NCBI GenBank assembly: GCA_033064195.1
Contig: JARBJD010000259.1
Coordinates: 44,311 to 108,310, forward strand
Direction of reading: 5' to 3'
DNA: 64,000 nt
From: Blattamonas nauphoetae
Taxonomy: Eukaryota > Preaxostyla > Oxymonadida
The notes below the pieces were generated by a model. It was not told the origin of the DNA and made no database searches. It saw only the letters and a program-made list of their open reading frames with translations. A program made the translations under genes and the position numbers. Position 1 is the first letter of the stretch. Each line of letters begins with the position of its first letter. Positions 1 to 10,310 of the stretch are shown in pieces.

Positions 1-498
1 TCAACTAAAAACACATACCCAACAATAAAATAATCAGAAAAGGCCGAATTCATCAAAAAATCAAAGAGTGAGAAAACGAGATGAGACAAACAGGAAGAGG
101 AATCAATTCCTTTCGTTCCTCATATTCTGATATCAGATCTTTCAGACTTCGTGTCCCGAGCTCCATCACAATCGCGTGGTGTCCTCCCATGTCAATTGAT
201 TCATGAAGACGAACAATCCGAGGATGAGCAAAACGAGTCAACATCTCAACTTCACGACTCACTCGCTCCTTGTCTCCCTCTTTCAGCATCGGTAGCACCT
301 TTACCGCATATTCAATTCCGCTCTGCTCATGCAACACTTTCAGAACTTGCCCAAAGGCTCCTTCACTGATCTTTTTTGGTTTGATGTCTGAATCACAAAG
401 AACAATGAGACGAAACAATCAAAAATGTGAAATCATCGTACAAAGGTCATACATCCAGGAGGGGTGACGTCGTCAAGTTTGGATGCCTGTCTCGACAT
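1..498 (-). CDS. Protein kinase, N-terminal part (runs off the left edge)
   Basis: The 5' part of a serine/threonine-type protein kinase. I start it at the ATG at 498-496: exon 1 is 498-453, followed by an intron 452-388 (GTATGA...CAG), exon 2 387-92, a second intron 91-5 (GTTTGT...TAG), and an exon 3 that only begins at 4. Splicing stays in frame and gives a smooth N terminus (MSRQASKLDD...). The glycine-rich loop EGAFGQV lies at residues 24-30, the ATP-binding lysine is in YAVKV (K45), and the likely helix-C glutamate is E61 in SREVEM. The region ends near the hinge (AIVMELGTRSL), so HRD and DFG are outside the window and activity cannot be judged. The loop and helix C look NEK/CAMK-like, but the group is not certain. 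It diverges from the receptor gene at 693, leaving a 194-bp shared upstream region. Confidence 0.8.
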
Positions 499-692
499 TC
501 GTTTGTACTGGCCCTTTATTTGTATTTTCTTGTCAACCTGGGTACCTTTCTCTCAAGTGAATCGGATTTCCATTTGGATCGAGATTCGTTTTCGTTGTTG
601 TTTTTATCTCCCATAATTGGACTGGTTCTCCAAAAACGACGAGAAGTGTGACGAAGACAAAACCATACTTCGCACTCTCTTTGTTCCGTCTG

Positions 693-3600
693 ATGAAAAT
701 TCCAGTTCTGATCCTTGTTCATCTTCTCTGCATTGAAACAACATTCACAGAACGAACATCTTCGCCATTATCTCTCCAGATGGCCTTTCCTCCCGACCCA
801 GAAGCCGCCATCATTTCTAGGAATGAACGAGCCTTTGTGCCTGAAATAAATCTGAACCACGGAACATATCATTCGAATGCGTTTCTAATGGATTCCGTCT
901 CCCTTTCACTGCATGGATCAGACATAACAATCTGCCATACATCGTCAGTGACCAAGACTGACACAACGAGTGATCAGAACTCGGAGAACAATGAATATGG
1001 AGATGGAAACACACTTCCATTCATATTTGTGTTCTCAAATTGCACAATGTCGATGTCACACATCTCATTGGATTGTGGATGGCGCGGCACGAGTGTCGGA
1101 AGAATCTCGTCCTCAAGATTGACGATCGACAACTGCCCGATCATCTCCAACCCCGAATCGTCTCCATTTGTGATGGACAACGGATGTGATGACATTGGAA
1201 GCTCGATATTCTTTGTCGATTGTTCTCACAAATCGATTGACAAGTCGAGCCTTCTCGCGTTGGTCACCCTCGTCCAGTCCCACACGACCCACTCCCGCCA
1301 CACAGACAACTCACAGGAAGTTTCGTCAACATTGGTGAGCTGTTCCGGTCTCTCGCTGTTCGACGCGCATCTAGTGTTTGGAAGTGGTCCGTTGGTTGGT
1401 TTCTCGTCGTCGACGGAACAAGACACGGGATTGTGGACGAAGTTGGAGACAGTGCTGATTGGGAGTCGACTTGTGAACATGACGAGTGGTGAGTTGAAGG
1501 GGAGTGGGACGGGAGTGTTGGAAAGGTGGAGTGGAAGTCAGAAGATTCTGGATTCGTGTGTGACTCAGAGCACGAACCATCTTTATGGAACAACATGCAT
1601 TGACATGAACTTGGGAGGGAGTCTTCTGTGCTCGAACACGTCCTTCTCGCACTGCCACTCCTCCCTCGAACCATCCTCCACTCCTCCGAACTTCTTCCTC
1701 GAACATCGGACAGCAACCGACCCACTGAACTTCGGTGTGACCGACACTGAAGCCATCACCTTCCGTCGATGCACATTCCTCTCGATGACATCTTCATCGA
1801 CCGGCGCGGCGATCAATCACAACCAGTCTCCCAGCAGCCTCGCCGTGTCAGAATGCTCCTTCTCGAAATGCTCAGCTGGGACGAAGAAGGAAGGTGGAGC
1901 CATTTTTGTCAATCACACAAAAACTGCGAAGAGTCCCATCACAATCTCATCCTCGCTCTTCGTCGACTGTACAGCTGATCGCGGAGGAGCTGTCGATCTT
2001 TATTATGGCTCAACCTGCGCTGTCACAGATTCTCTTTTCCGGAACAACAGCGTCGTGAAACGAGGAGGCGGTCTCGCAGTGGGTTTTGCTGATAGCCTCG
2101 ATCAATCGAACTGTGTCTTCGAGAAGTGTATCACTGAATATTCTTCATACAGCTATGGAGGAGGAGTCGGTCTGTATATGAGTCAGGGAAACACGATAGA
2201 TTCTGTGATGTTCAGAGATTGCAGTGCTGTGAATGGGAGTGACTTTTATTCGATTTTGATTGGCGCAGATTCTGATTTTACATCAAACATCACAAATTGT
2301 GATTCGACTTCAGACAGGCCGAATGTATTCCTCAACACTGCTTTTGACGACACTTTGATTCCTGCTGTTCCAGAAGCCTCAACTGCAAGTCTTGTGGAGA
2401 TTGAGAGCACGCCAAGTGCTGACCAGACGTCATCGACGATTCGAATGAAAGTGTCCGACATTGTGGATGGGAAGATGTTGGTTTTGGTGGACAACACGAA
2501 CAACCACAAACCGCCAAACGACAACTCTCCTCCAGCGATTGCTCGACTTCTGACATTCGACTTCAGCGCGTCGACCGAATCAGCGATGCAAGAAGTGTCA
2601 TTTGGAGAATAGGAAGAACTGCAATATGGATCGAAGTATTGTGTGATTGGGTCGTGGATTGCGAAGACTCATCTCTCATTTTCATTGATTGGTCTGTCGA
2701 CACCGAATCCTGCTCGGATTGTTCAACTTGTTTGTTCTCTGGGATCTGGAACAGACCACTGCTGGCTTGAATTGAAGGGTCGATCACTTCCAGCTGGAAG
2801 ATACACTGTGAAACTGGTTGGAATTTCTGACTTCTCGTTCTCAGTTGAGTTTGATGGAACGACAGGGACGAACACTCTGAACATGTTCTCGTCTCGTCAT
2901 TCAGAGCGATTGTTTGGAACTGGAAGCAGACTGTCATTCTCGAAGACATCCGAAGTGGAATCGGTGACATTCGAAAGTAGCTCTGAACGAGTCATCCTCG
3001 ACCCTCCTCGCCTCTTCTTCACGACACCAGCGGAACAACCTCGGTTGCTTTCAGTAGGCCCCGTCGACTACAAAGACGACTCGACGAAAGACATCCTTCT
3101 GATCCCTCTCGTCGGTGGTAATATGCCGAATGACGAGTATGAACTCAAACTCCTTTCTTCGTCATTGGAGCAAGTCACACTCCCGGTGACGTTCAACAGC
3201 GATTCACAGACGATTGAGGTTGTAGTATATTCGAAAGACACCAGTGACACTAAATTGAGATCTGCCAATGAAATCAAACTGAAATATGGAATGACATACA
3301 CAGTTATGGATCTGTCAAACGATGATGTTTCACCTCTTCAGATTCCTCTCTCGTTCATCGTTCCTACCGAACCGAAACGAATCGAAAATGGATGGGTGTC
3401 ATTGAATGGAGCAAAGGATGAAGCGATATTGAGACTGAAAGGACGAGTGCTGACTGATGAAAGCTACTCACTGAAACTCAATTCAGTGTCGAAGGAACTG
3501 ATATCTGAAACGAGTCTGAGTGATGATGGGGAACTGCTGTTCAAAGTGTCAATCAGCACTTCGACAACCTCGATTCTGACATTCGGGGCGACATACACGA

Positions 3601-6128
3601 TCTCATCGTTGAAGATAGGAGACGAGAGTGTGGTTGTGAACTCAGATGTGGAACTGACTGTCCCCAACGTCCCACTTGTTGAAACAGCCCAAGTTCATCC
3701 GAACTCGATCAACACGACGATGACGCTTAACTTGACAGGGACATCTCTCAAATTGGATGGATTCTACACTGTCACCCTCTCTCCGCCCTTCTCGTTGGAC
3801 ATGCTGTTCAACAGCTCAGAAACGGTCTCGTCTGCCGAACTGCTTCTTGGGCGTGCCAATTGTCTTCAACACAACACGACATACACGATTGTGTCGATCA
3901 CTCGTATTGGAACTGATTCGGATGTGATTCAGACAGAGGGAACTGTTTCGTTCACAACACCAAAATTGCCTGTGCCTCTTGTGCTCCACGTGAATGGGAA
4001 GGAAGGTGAGGACGATGAATTGTGTGGGGAGAGCGATGATGCTTGTGCCACGATTGATTTCACGTGGTCGATTGTGGTTGCTCTGAACGCGAAGACAGCG
4101 ACACTTGCGATTGTGAACTCGTCTGAACAAAGCCAGCCGATTGTGGTATCATCTGGAATGTCGATCCTGTTTCGGAACGGAGGGAACTTGGAGCCGACAC
4201 TGACAATCCCTTCGTCTGCGTCGATGGGAGACAAGTCGGGAATGGTTGTTGTTGACAATGCTGGGTTCGAAGTGGATGATGTGACAATCAAAATTGAATC
4301 GTCTGATCCTTCGTTCGTCTTCCTGTCTGCCTCCGAATCGACGATCATTCTGAAAGAGGGTTCTTTCGTTGGTGTACTTCCGCCAACTCTCTCTTCGAAT
4401 TCTGATCATGAAGATGTCTGCTCATGGGAGAGTGGGATTGCCAGACTTGACAACTGCAACACAACGCTCAGTCGATTAACCTTCTCTTCTCTCTCGCAAG
4501 GAGCGATCCACACAAAAACCGGAAGAGTCAACATCGAAAAAGTGTTATTCAGCAACAACTCTCCGAATCTCGCCTCATTTCCATCAGCTCGCCGAAACAT
4601 CCGTTGTGTTGAGGAAGGAAATTTGACGATTATGAGTCTGAGTGGAGGAGATGGATCGAAAGACCATCCATCAGCGTGGATCTCAACAACCGACTGCACT
4701 GTGAGTGGAGACGATGCTCGACTAAACTCTGCTCTGTTTATGCCAACACTGTCGTCGGAATCGAAGAGCACTTGGATTAAGAAGGAGAAACGATTCTCAG
4801 TTTTGATTGTTGGAACGACGATGATTCCTTGTGGTCTGTATCTTGAAGTGTTTGAGATGGAGAAAGACAAATCGGAGGGAGAATCAGAGAGAGTTGAACT
4901 GTCGTTTGACACAACTGATTCCTTCAACGACACACACATCACCCTCTTCATCGCTCTGACGTTGCTGTCGTCGCTGAATGATGCTTTGGAATGGCGAGGA
5001 CGACTTGTTTTCGGATTGAATGAAACAACGTCGGAATGGTTTCTTGTTCAAAAGAGCTCGGTTGATCGGATGACCCAATCGTCTCTGGACAACATGAAAT
5101 GGTGGCTTCCTCTTGTGATCGTTCTTTTGTGCTGCGCCATCTTTGCCGTTGTTGTAGTCATTGTTATTCTCCGCCGACGACAAAAGCAGAAAGCGGGGAA
5201 GACACCGAATGACCCAGAAGAAATGATAGACGAAGAGAAAATAGACAATCAAATCAATTCTATTCCCCAAAACCCGATCCAGACAAGTGCGGGCATTCTG
5301 AAAGGAAAGTCACTGACACAGAACTGTGGTGACGACAGCAATCAATCAACAAAAATGCTTGGATTTCCAGGAGGATCAGTATCACGTGAACAGTTTGTGG
5401 ATGTGATGGATGTGGGGAGTGGACAGACGAAGGAAGTTGTGAAGATGGAGACACTTTTCGAGCGACTGCACAAACACAAAACAGGGATTGTTGGGAAGCG
5501 TCAGCGACAGATCGAGCTTGCTCGAGGACTTCAGAAGATTGGGAAGACGAATGGAAATGCTTGGATTCTTCAGAAACTGACATCTCACTGGATTCTGATT
5601 GGAGCAGATGGTCACTTCAACCTGCAACTGAAAGAGGAAGGAGGAACAGGCAGAGGTCACCATTCTGAAACGCCGACTCACACCACAGCTTCGATTATTG
5701 CTGAGGAAGGCGGATCAGCGAATGTGAACAAGGAGAATGCGAATGGGATGGATCGAGCAGCGAAAGAGGTTCGAGAGAAAGAGGATCAAGAAGGCCAGCG
5801 ATGGCAAGCGCCTGAACAAGGAGGGATGGATGGGATGGAATCAACTGATCTTGAGAAGGTGACGGTTTTTCGGCTTGGCCTTGTGTTGTGGGAAATGGAG
5901 ACCGGACAGATTCCGTTCCGAGAGACGGATGGAGTGAATGCTGGTCGTCAGCTGAAATCGGGAGTGAAGCCTCACATGGATCTTGTTGGGAACAAGGAGA
6001 TGGAAGAACTGCTTCTGAAATGCCTGGAACTGAAAGCGACGGACCGAATTGGATTGGATGAGGTGATCTCGTCTCTCAGCTCGATCCCCGACGATCCTGT
6101 TCCGTCCGAGCAACAGCTCGACCAATAA
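693..6128 (+). CDS. Secreted beta-helix / transmembrane / pseudokinase receptor, interrupted by one in-frame TAG
   Basis: The reading frame starts at ATG 693 (MKIPVLILVHLLC, a signal peptide) and stays open to 6128 except for a single TAG at 2610-2612. Order: signal peptide; right-handed parallel beta-helix with GGG/GGA-rich turns (about 1600-2260); several Ig-like beta repeats of about 100 residues; a second beta-helix-like patch (SARRNIRC near 4590); one membrane span WWLPLVIVLLCCAIFAVVVV (about 5100-5160) followed by RRRQK; then a kinase-like cytoplasmic region. That region keeps WQAPEQ (APE motif) and LGLVLWEMETGQIPF (helix F), but has no glycine loop, VAIK lysine, HRD or DFG, so it is a pseudokinase. 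The TAG falls inside a beta repeat that aligns through it with the other receptors, so it replaces a sense codon. This is either a young pseudogene, readthrough, or a sequence error. Ligand and role are unknown; a cell-surface position is inferred. Confidence 0.8.
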
Positions 6129-6916
6129 TTGATCACTTCGCAGTCACTCAATCTCACATTCAAGCAAGCATCATTCACCACACACCATCCTTAACAATTC
6201 ACTTCATCCACCACACCGCTTCATCACCACTTTGAGCGTTACACAATACATTGCTCATTTTCACGTCATACCCAGTCAGAGAAACACGTCACTTTGCTTA
6301 CTGTCTTTATTACCTCATCATCGCACAAACACTCGAATCAATGATTCCCAAATGAACTGATACACCTTCAGCCTCAATCACGTCACCCAATGGTAGCTGA
6401 TTCTTCATTCTCACCCGAAGTCAAATTGGATTCTCTCGCTCTATCTTCGCTTCGGTCAGCAGCAACTTTTCAGTTTTCTTCAATATATCTATCGCAGTCT
6501 TTCAACCTGCTCTCGGGATTGTCTTCCTTCCTCACCCAGATTCTTCATTCATTTCTGAAGACTTATGTTGCACTTCGCATCTCGTGTGAGTTCTGAACAT
6601 CGTACTCCGTCGTCTCGGAGAAGGCTGGCTTAATCACCTCCTTCAAACTGCGGCAGCTCGATGATCTTCTCACTCCTATTTTCTCACTCTATAGATTCTT
6701 TTGATAAAGTCGAGTGTTGTTTGAAGTGTCATGAAAAATTTGAGCAAATCTGTCAAAGGTCCGGTTCGATCGACGATCCCGACACAGTCAGTTTCAAGAC
6801 GATGAGATGAGAAGACATGAAGTGATGAGAGAGAGCCGAGGAATATTCGATTAGACGAGGTGCAGCTTGACAGAAGCGGATGAGTGAAGAAGGTGGGTTC
6901 GACAGAAAACCAACCC
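6129..6916. other. Intergenic region between convergent genes
   Basis: Convergent 3' flanks of the receptor gene and of the helical-repeat gene. It is moderately AT-rich and pyrimidine-rich. I see no convincing open frame, RNA gene or repeat. Confidence 0.5.
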
Positions 6917-7859
6917 TCACCAAATTCGGTCCGCATTGAATGTCATTTCGACTCTGAACTTTGTCGCCCAACGTTGTATTGTTGGATCGGAGTCCACATC
7001 GATCCCCACCACTCGCAGTTCGAATGCATCGTCCCACCCTTCTTCTCTCAAACACACTTCTCGTCTCTTCTGTCGCTCTCGTTTGTCTTGATTCCATTCA
7101 ATGGTTCTGTTCAGCATGGTTTTGAAAGAACGCTTGAAATTCTCTTCGTTCTCCATCTCGACCATCGTTCGTGCTTCCCATTTCACAAGTTCTGACACAA
7201 AGTCGGCACCGTGTTCATCCGATCGAAGTTCCATGTTTTTGGTGTGATTGTGGATCCAACCGAGGCGATGCTCCAGTCGAGTTCTGTCCTCCTCACTCAG
7301 AATGAGTCTGTCCGAATTGTGGAAGATGAATGTGATGAATTGTTTGGCTGGATCGAACACAGAAACACGAATGAGAGGATATTGACGGAAGAGAACTTTT
7401 TCATCGTCTCCAATTGGAGTAAACATGTGAAAGAGAAAACTGGTGAGTTTGAAATGAGTGCCGGACTCCGTCAGAGGAAGAGAAACAAAATCGACTGCTT
7501 CTAACATCCTCCCAACAAGATTGGCTCTCATGAATCTTTCCTTCATCCGTGGAAAGGTAAAACTGATGTTGATAATGACTTTTAAAGTGTACTCTCTGAT
7601 ATCTTTATGTGAGAGCTTGAGAGAGATGAGAATGAGGTCAGGGAAGGATGGATCGTCGAGGATGATTTTTTGGAACGATGATTTGTGGGGATCTGTGATT
7701 GCGTATGTCAAGCCGATGAAGAAAAACCAGCCATGATTCACAAACAGTTCACATTTATTTTGAAGTTGTTTGAGAGAATCCTCTGTTTGTGTGTCAACTC
7801 CAGATACCAATGGAGTGGTTTGAGAAGAGTCGGATGGAAGAGAAGCGATCAAAGTGTCG

Positions 7860-8709
7860 GGGACTGACTATAGTTCATCAGCGTTTTCAACTATAGTTCA
7901 TCAGAGACCCATAATCTGTTGGGAGCGAGTCGAATCTTCTTCTTTTCGTTCAAGATGAAAAAATGCCACCCAAAGAAGAGCACTGATCCACCTTGGATGC
8001 CAACCTCGAGGAGAGTGAGTTACAATCTTTCAACTCGCAATGTACCAGCTCCATCGAGCGCGGAGCCGACACAACCGAAAGAAGTGGCATCGAAGGCGAG
8101 GGAGTACTTGCTTGCACTGTCGTTGTGTTTGTCAGTGAGAGACCTTGGATCGCGAAGCAGTAGTCTGGAGATGTCGATGAGAATGAGACGAGAGGAGAAC
8201 TGGAAGAAGTCGTTCCGATCCACTCTCCCCCAAAACGAGCGGCACTCCTTCACTCATCGATATGCAGTTCATCATCACTCCATTCAGAGAGAGTCGTCCG
8301 CTCAGCGCACACACCGACCCCATCACAGCCTTCTGATCCCACCTCTCCTCTTCCCCACACCATCCACATCGTTCCTCCTCCAGTTGACGCTGATGGCAGA
8401 CTGATCGACATCTCACTCATCTCGATCCTCCACTTCCAGTCCATCGAGCTGCACGGTCAAGCCAACGTCCCTAACAGCCGAGACGAGTCAGACGATGACG
8501 AGTCGCAGAAAACGACGATCGAAGATTTAGCTGAGTCTGTTGAGACTGTCACTGCACTTTCTACAATCACTGCCCGGCCCGTTTCTTCATTTTTCATTGA
8601 TTCGATTTGGTTGGAGCCGATCTTTGATCGTCGACTGGATCCCTCGTTGCCATGATATGGGTCTCTGATGAACTATAGTTGAAAACGCTGATGAACTATA
8701 GACAGTCCC
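7860..8709. mobile_element. 850-bp non-autonomous DNA transposon, 8-bp target duplication
   Basis: Flanked by the direct repeat AAGTGTCG at 7852-7859 and 8710-8717. The termini are about 50-bp inverted repeats starting GGGACTG(A/T)CTATAG. Each end holds two direct copies of CTATAGTTCATCAG (7869-7909 on the left, mirrored at about 8666-8704). An 8-bp duplication points to hAT or a related superfamily. No transposase is encoded. The interior includes a fragment of a receptor gene (see 8430-8600). Confidence 0.85.
8430..8600 (-). pseudogene. Receptor-gene fragment captured inside the 850-bp element
   Basis: This stretch is alignable by eye with 42437-42590 of receptor gene A (same orientation, coding on the minus strand). 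It covers the serine/aspartate-rich loop upstream of the second beta-helix patch; shared words on the plus strand include tccatcgagctgcacggtca and gacgagtcagacgatgacga. It has no open frame of its own. Its position between the inverted ends suggests capture by the transposon. Confidence 0.6.
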
Positions 8710-10310
8710 AAGTGTCGAGGATTGAAATGTTCGTGAGAATGGTTGTGAGAGCTTCTTTCACAAAGAGAATGAATTCCCGCAAAAGTTTCGAATCAACCTG
8801 AAATGACCAGAAATGATGGAAAGAGTGAAGACACACTTCAATTCGTGGAGTGGCGTTCAAAAGAAGAATTGGGAAGCGAAGCGAAATAGTACAGAAGTGA
8901 AGTGAATGGATGACGATAGATGAATCATATTTCGTGAGCTGCATGTATTGTGGGATGTGTGAATGATTGTCGGGGATAGTCCTTTGAAATTCGGAGAAAA
9001 CGATTCGTGCTTTCCATGGCAGAGCGGCCAGGAATGAGAGACCAGAATATTGTTGGCGTGGGGAAGACGAAGGGAAGATGGGTGAGGGGAGACGTGTGAT
9101 GGCTGTTGGATCTCGTTGCACGATATCAAAAAGAACCTCGAGAGAAAGGGAGGCAATTCTGAGATGTGGTAAGAGAGAAAGTCGGGCTAAAGTGGTCAGA
9201 ACAACTGGCGGAGGCGATGAATTCCCAATTTTTTTGAATGTAGATTTGAAGAAATCCATATGTTGGAGAAAAAACGAGTCGACCATTTGGGGTTCATAGA
9301 AGAGTGATTCCATGCAGGAACAACACTGAAAACAAAATCAGAAGAAGGAGGTAATCAAAAAACCGATTCTACTGTCGGGCAATTCGACAAATCTCCAAAT
9401 TGCGTGATGATGAAAGAAGGGATTTCAGAGGAAAGTGAGAAGCGAACGAATGATGGCGATTTCGAAGCTGGAAGAAACAAGAAAGACATCCATCATCACA
9501 ACCAAGAAAATCACAAACATAGAATCTCAAGCAGTTTCATCAGTTCAGCCTGAAAGCGAGTATGAACAAAACAGAAAACGAGACCACAAGTCTAGATGAG
9601 TGAGTTTCACAACACAACGGAGACAGAAATGGACACCAATCATTAAAAGAGTCATCCGTTTCACTTTCTGAAACATATACATTCCAGTCACAAAGATATC
9701 GATGAAGCAAACAAGAAGACACACCAGAGGCTACTGTCTGTAATTGTCGGAGTATGTCGACAATAGTATCTTCATCATCACAATGCAATCCTTTGAGAAG
9801 TGATGGTCCGTTGAATAAAGTGTCAAAGAAAGAGAAAAGTTTCGAGAGATCATGGATGGGATTCCATTTGCTTCTGTGATTCAAATGATTGGATGTGTGC
9901 TCCACGTTCGATTTAGACTGCTGATTTCCCATAAAATCTTCACAAAACCCACACAAATCGAATGGATGTTCTGAAAAAGGATAGTATGGGTTCAAGTTCA
10001 ACAATCTCAAAGCGTTGAAATACAGTAAAACGAAATAACCACGGCTGTTTTTATGGGAATTCTGACTGGATAATGTCAGAGAGAATGATCGAAATCAGTG
10101 GTGATGATTATGGAAAGTCGGACCAAAAATAGTTGTGAGTTGATCCGTCAAGGTTAAAATGAATGGGGATTTCGACCAGGTATCTCAAGCATTGTCCTGT
10201 CATCCTTCCTTGACATCCTTTCCTCTCCTCTCTTTTCAATTCCTGTTCTTTCCAGCATAACGCATTATTCGATTTGCCAATTCTGACTGTCTGTTTCTTC
10301 TGCTTTTACA

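Larger units (their letters stand above)
6917..9932 (-). pseudogene. Helical-repeat family gene with N-myristoylation motif, disrupted by an 850-bp element
   Basis: Exon model: 9932-9588, 9549-9519, 9467-9364, then 9325-8710, interrupted by the element at 7860-8709, then 7851-6917. The first donor could be GTGGTC at 9587 or GTCTCG at 9584; both keep frame. The start MGNQQSKS fits an N-myristoylation signal (Gly2, Ser6, Lys7), suggesting a membrane-tethered cytosolic protein. With the element and one copy of its 8-bp duplication removed, the model is about 676 residues with no stop, and the frame runs from SILDT straight into LIASLPSD. The rest is leucine-rich and helical, ARM/HEAT-like in texture, ending in a charged segment near TMLNRTIEWNQDKRERQKRR. 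I take it as one of a large uncharacterised oxymonad family also seen at 12837-15972. As it stands the protein would stop inside the element (TAG at about 8696). Confidence 0.7.

Noticed and set aside
648-692. Longer start of the first receptor at GTG 648
   Set aside because: A nuclear gene should start at ATG; ATG 693 gives a clean signal peptide.
2592-2612. An 18-nt GT-AG segment (gtgtcatttggagaatag) whose removal would delete the in-frame TAG of the first receptor gene
   Set aside because: Paralogs have homologous residues through this segment (TVSSGADGILPPATYK aligned with VSFGE...LQYGSKY), so it is coding; 18 nt is also far below the other introns here.
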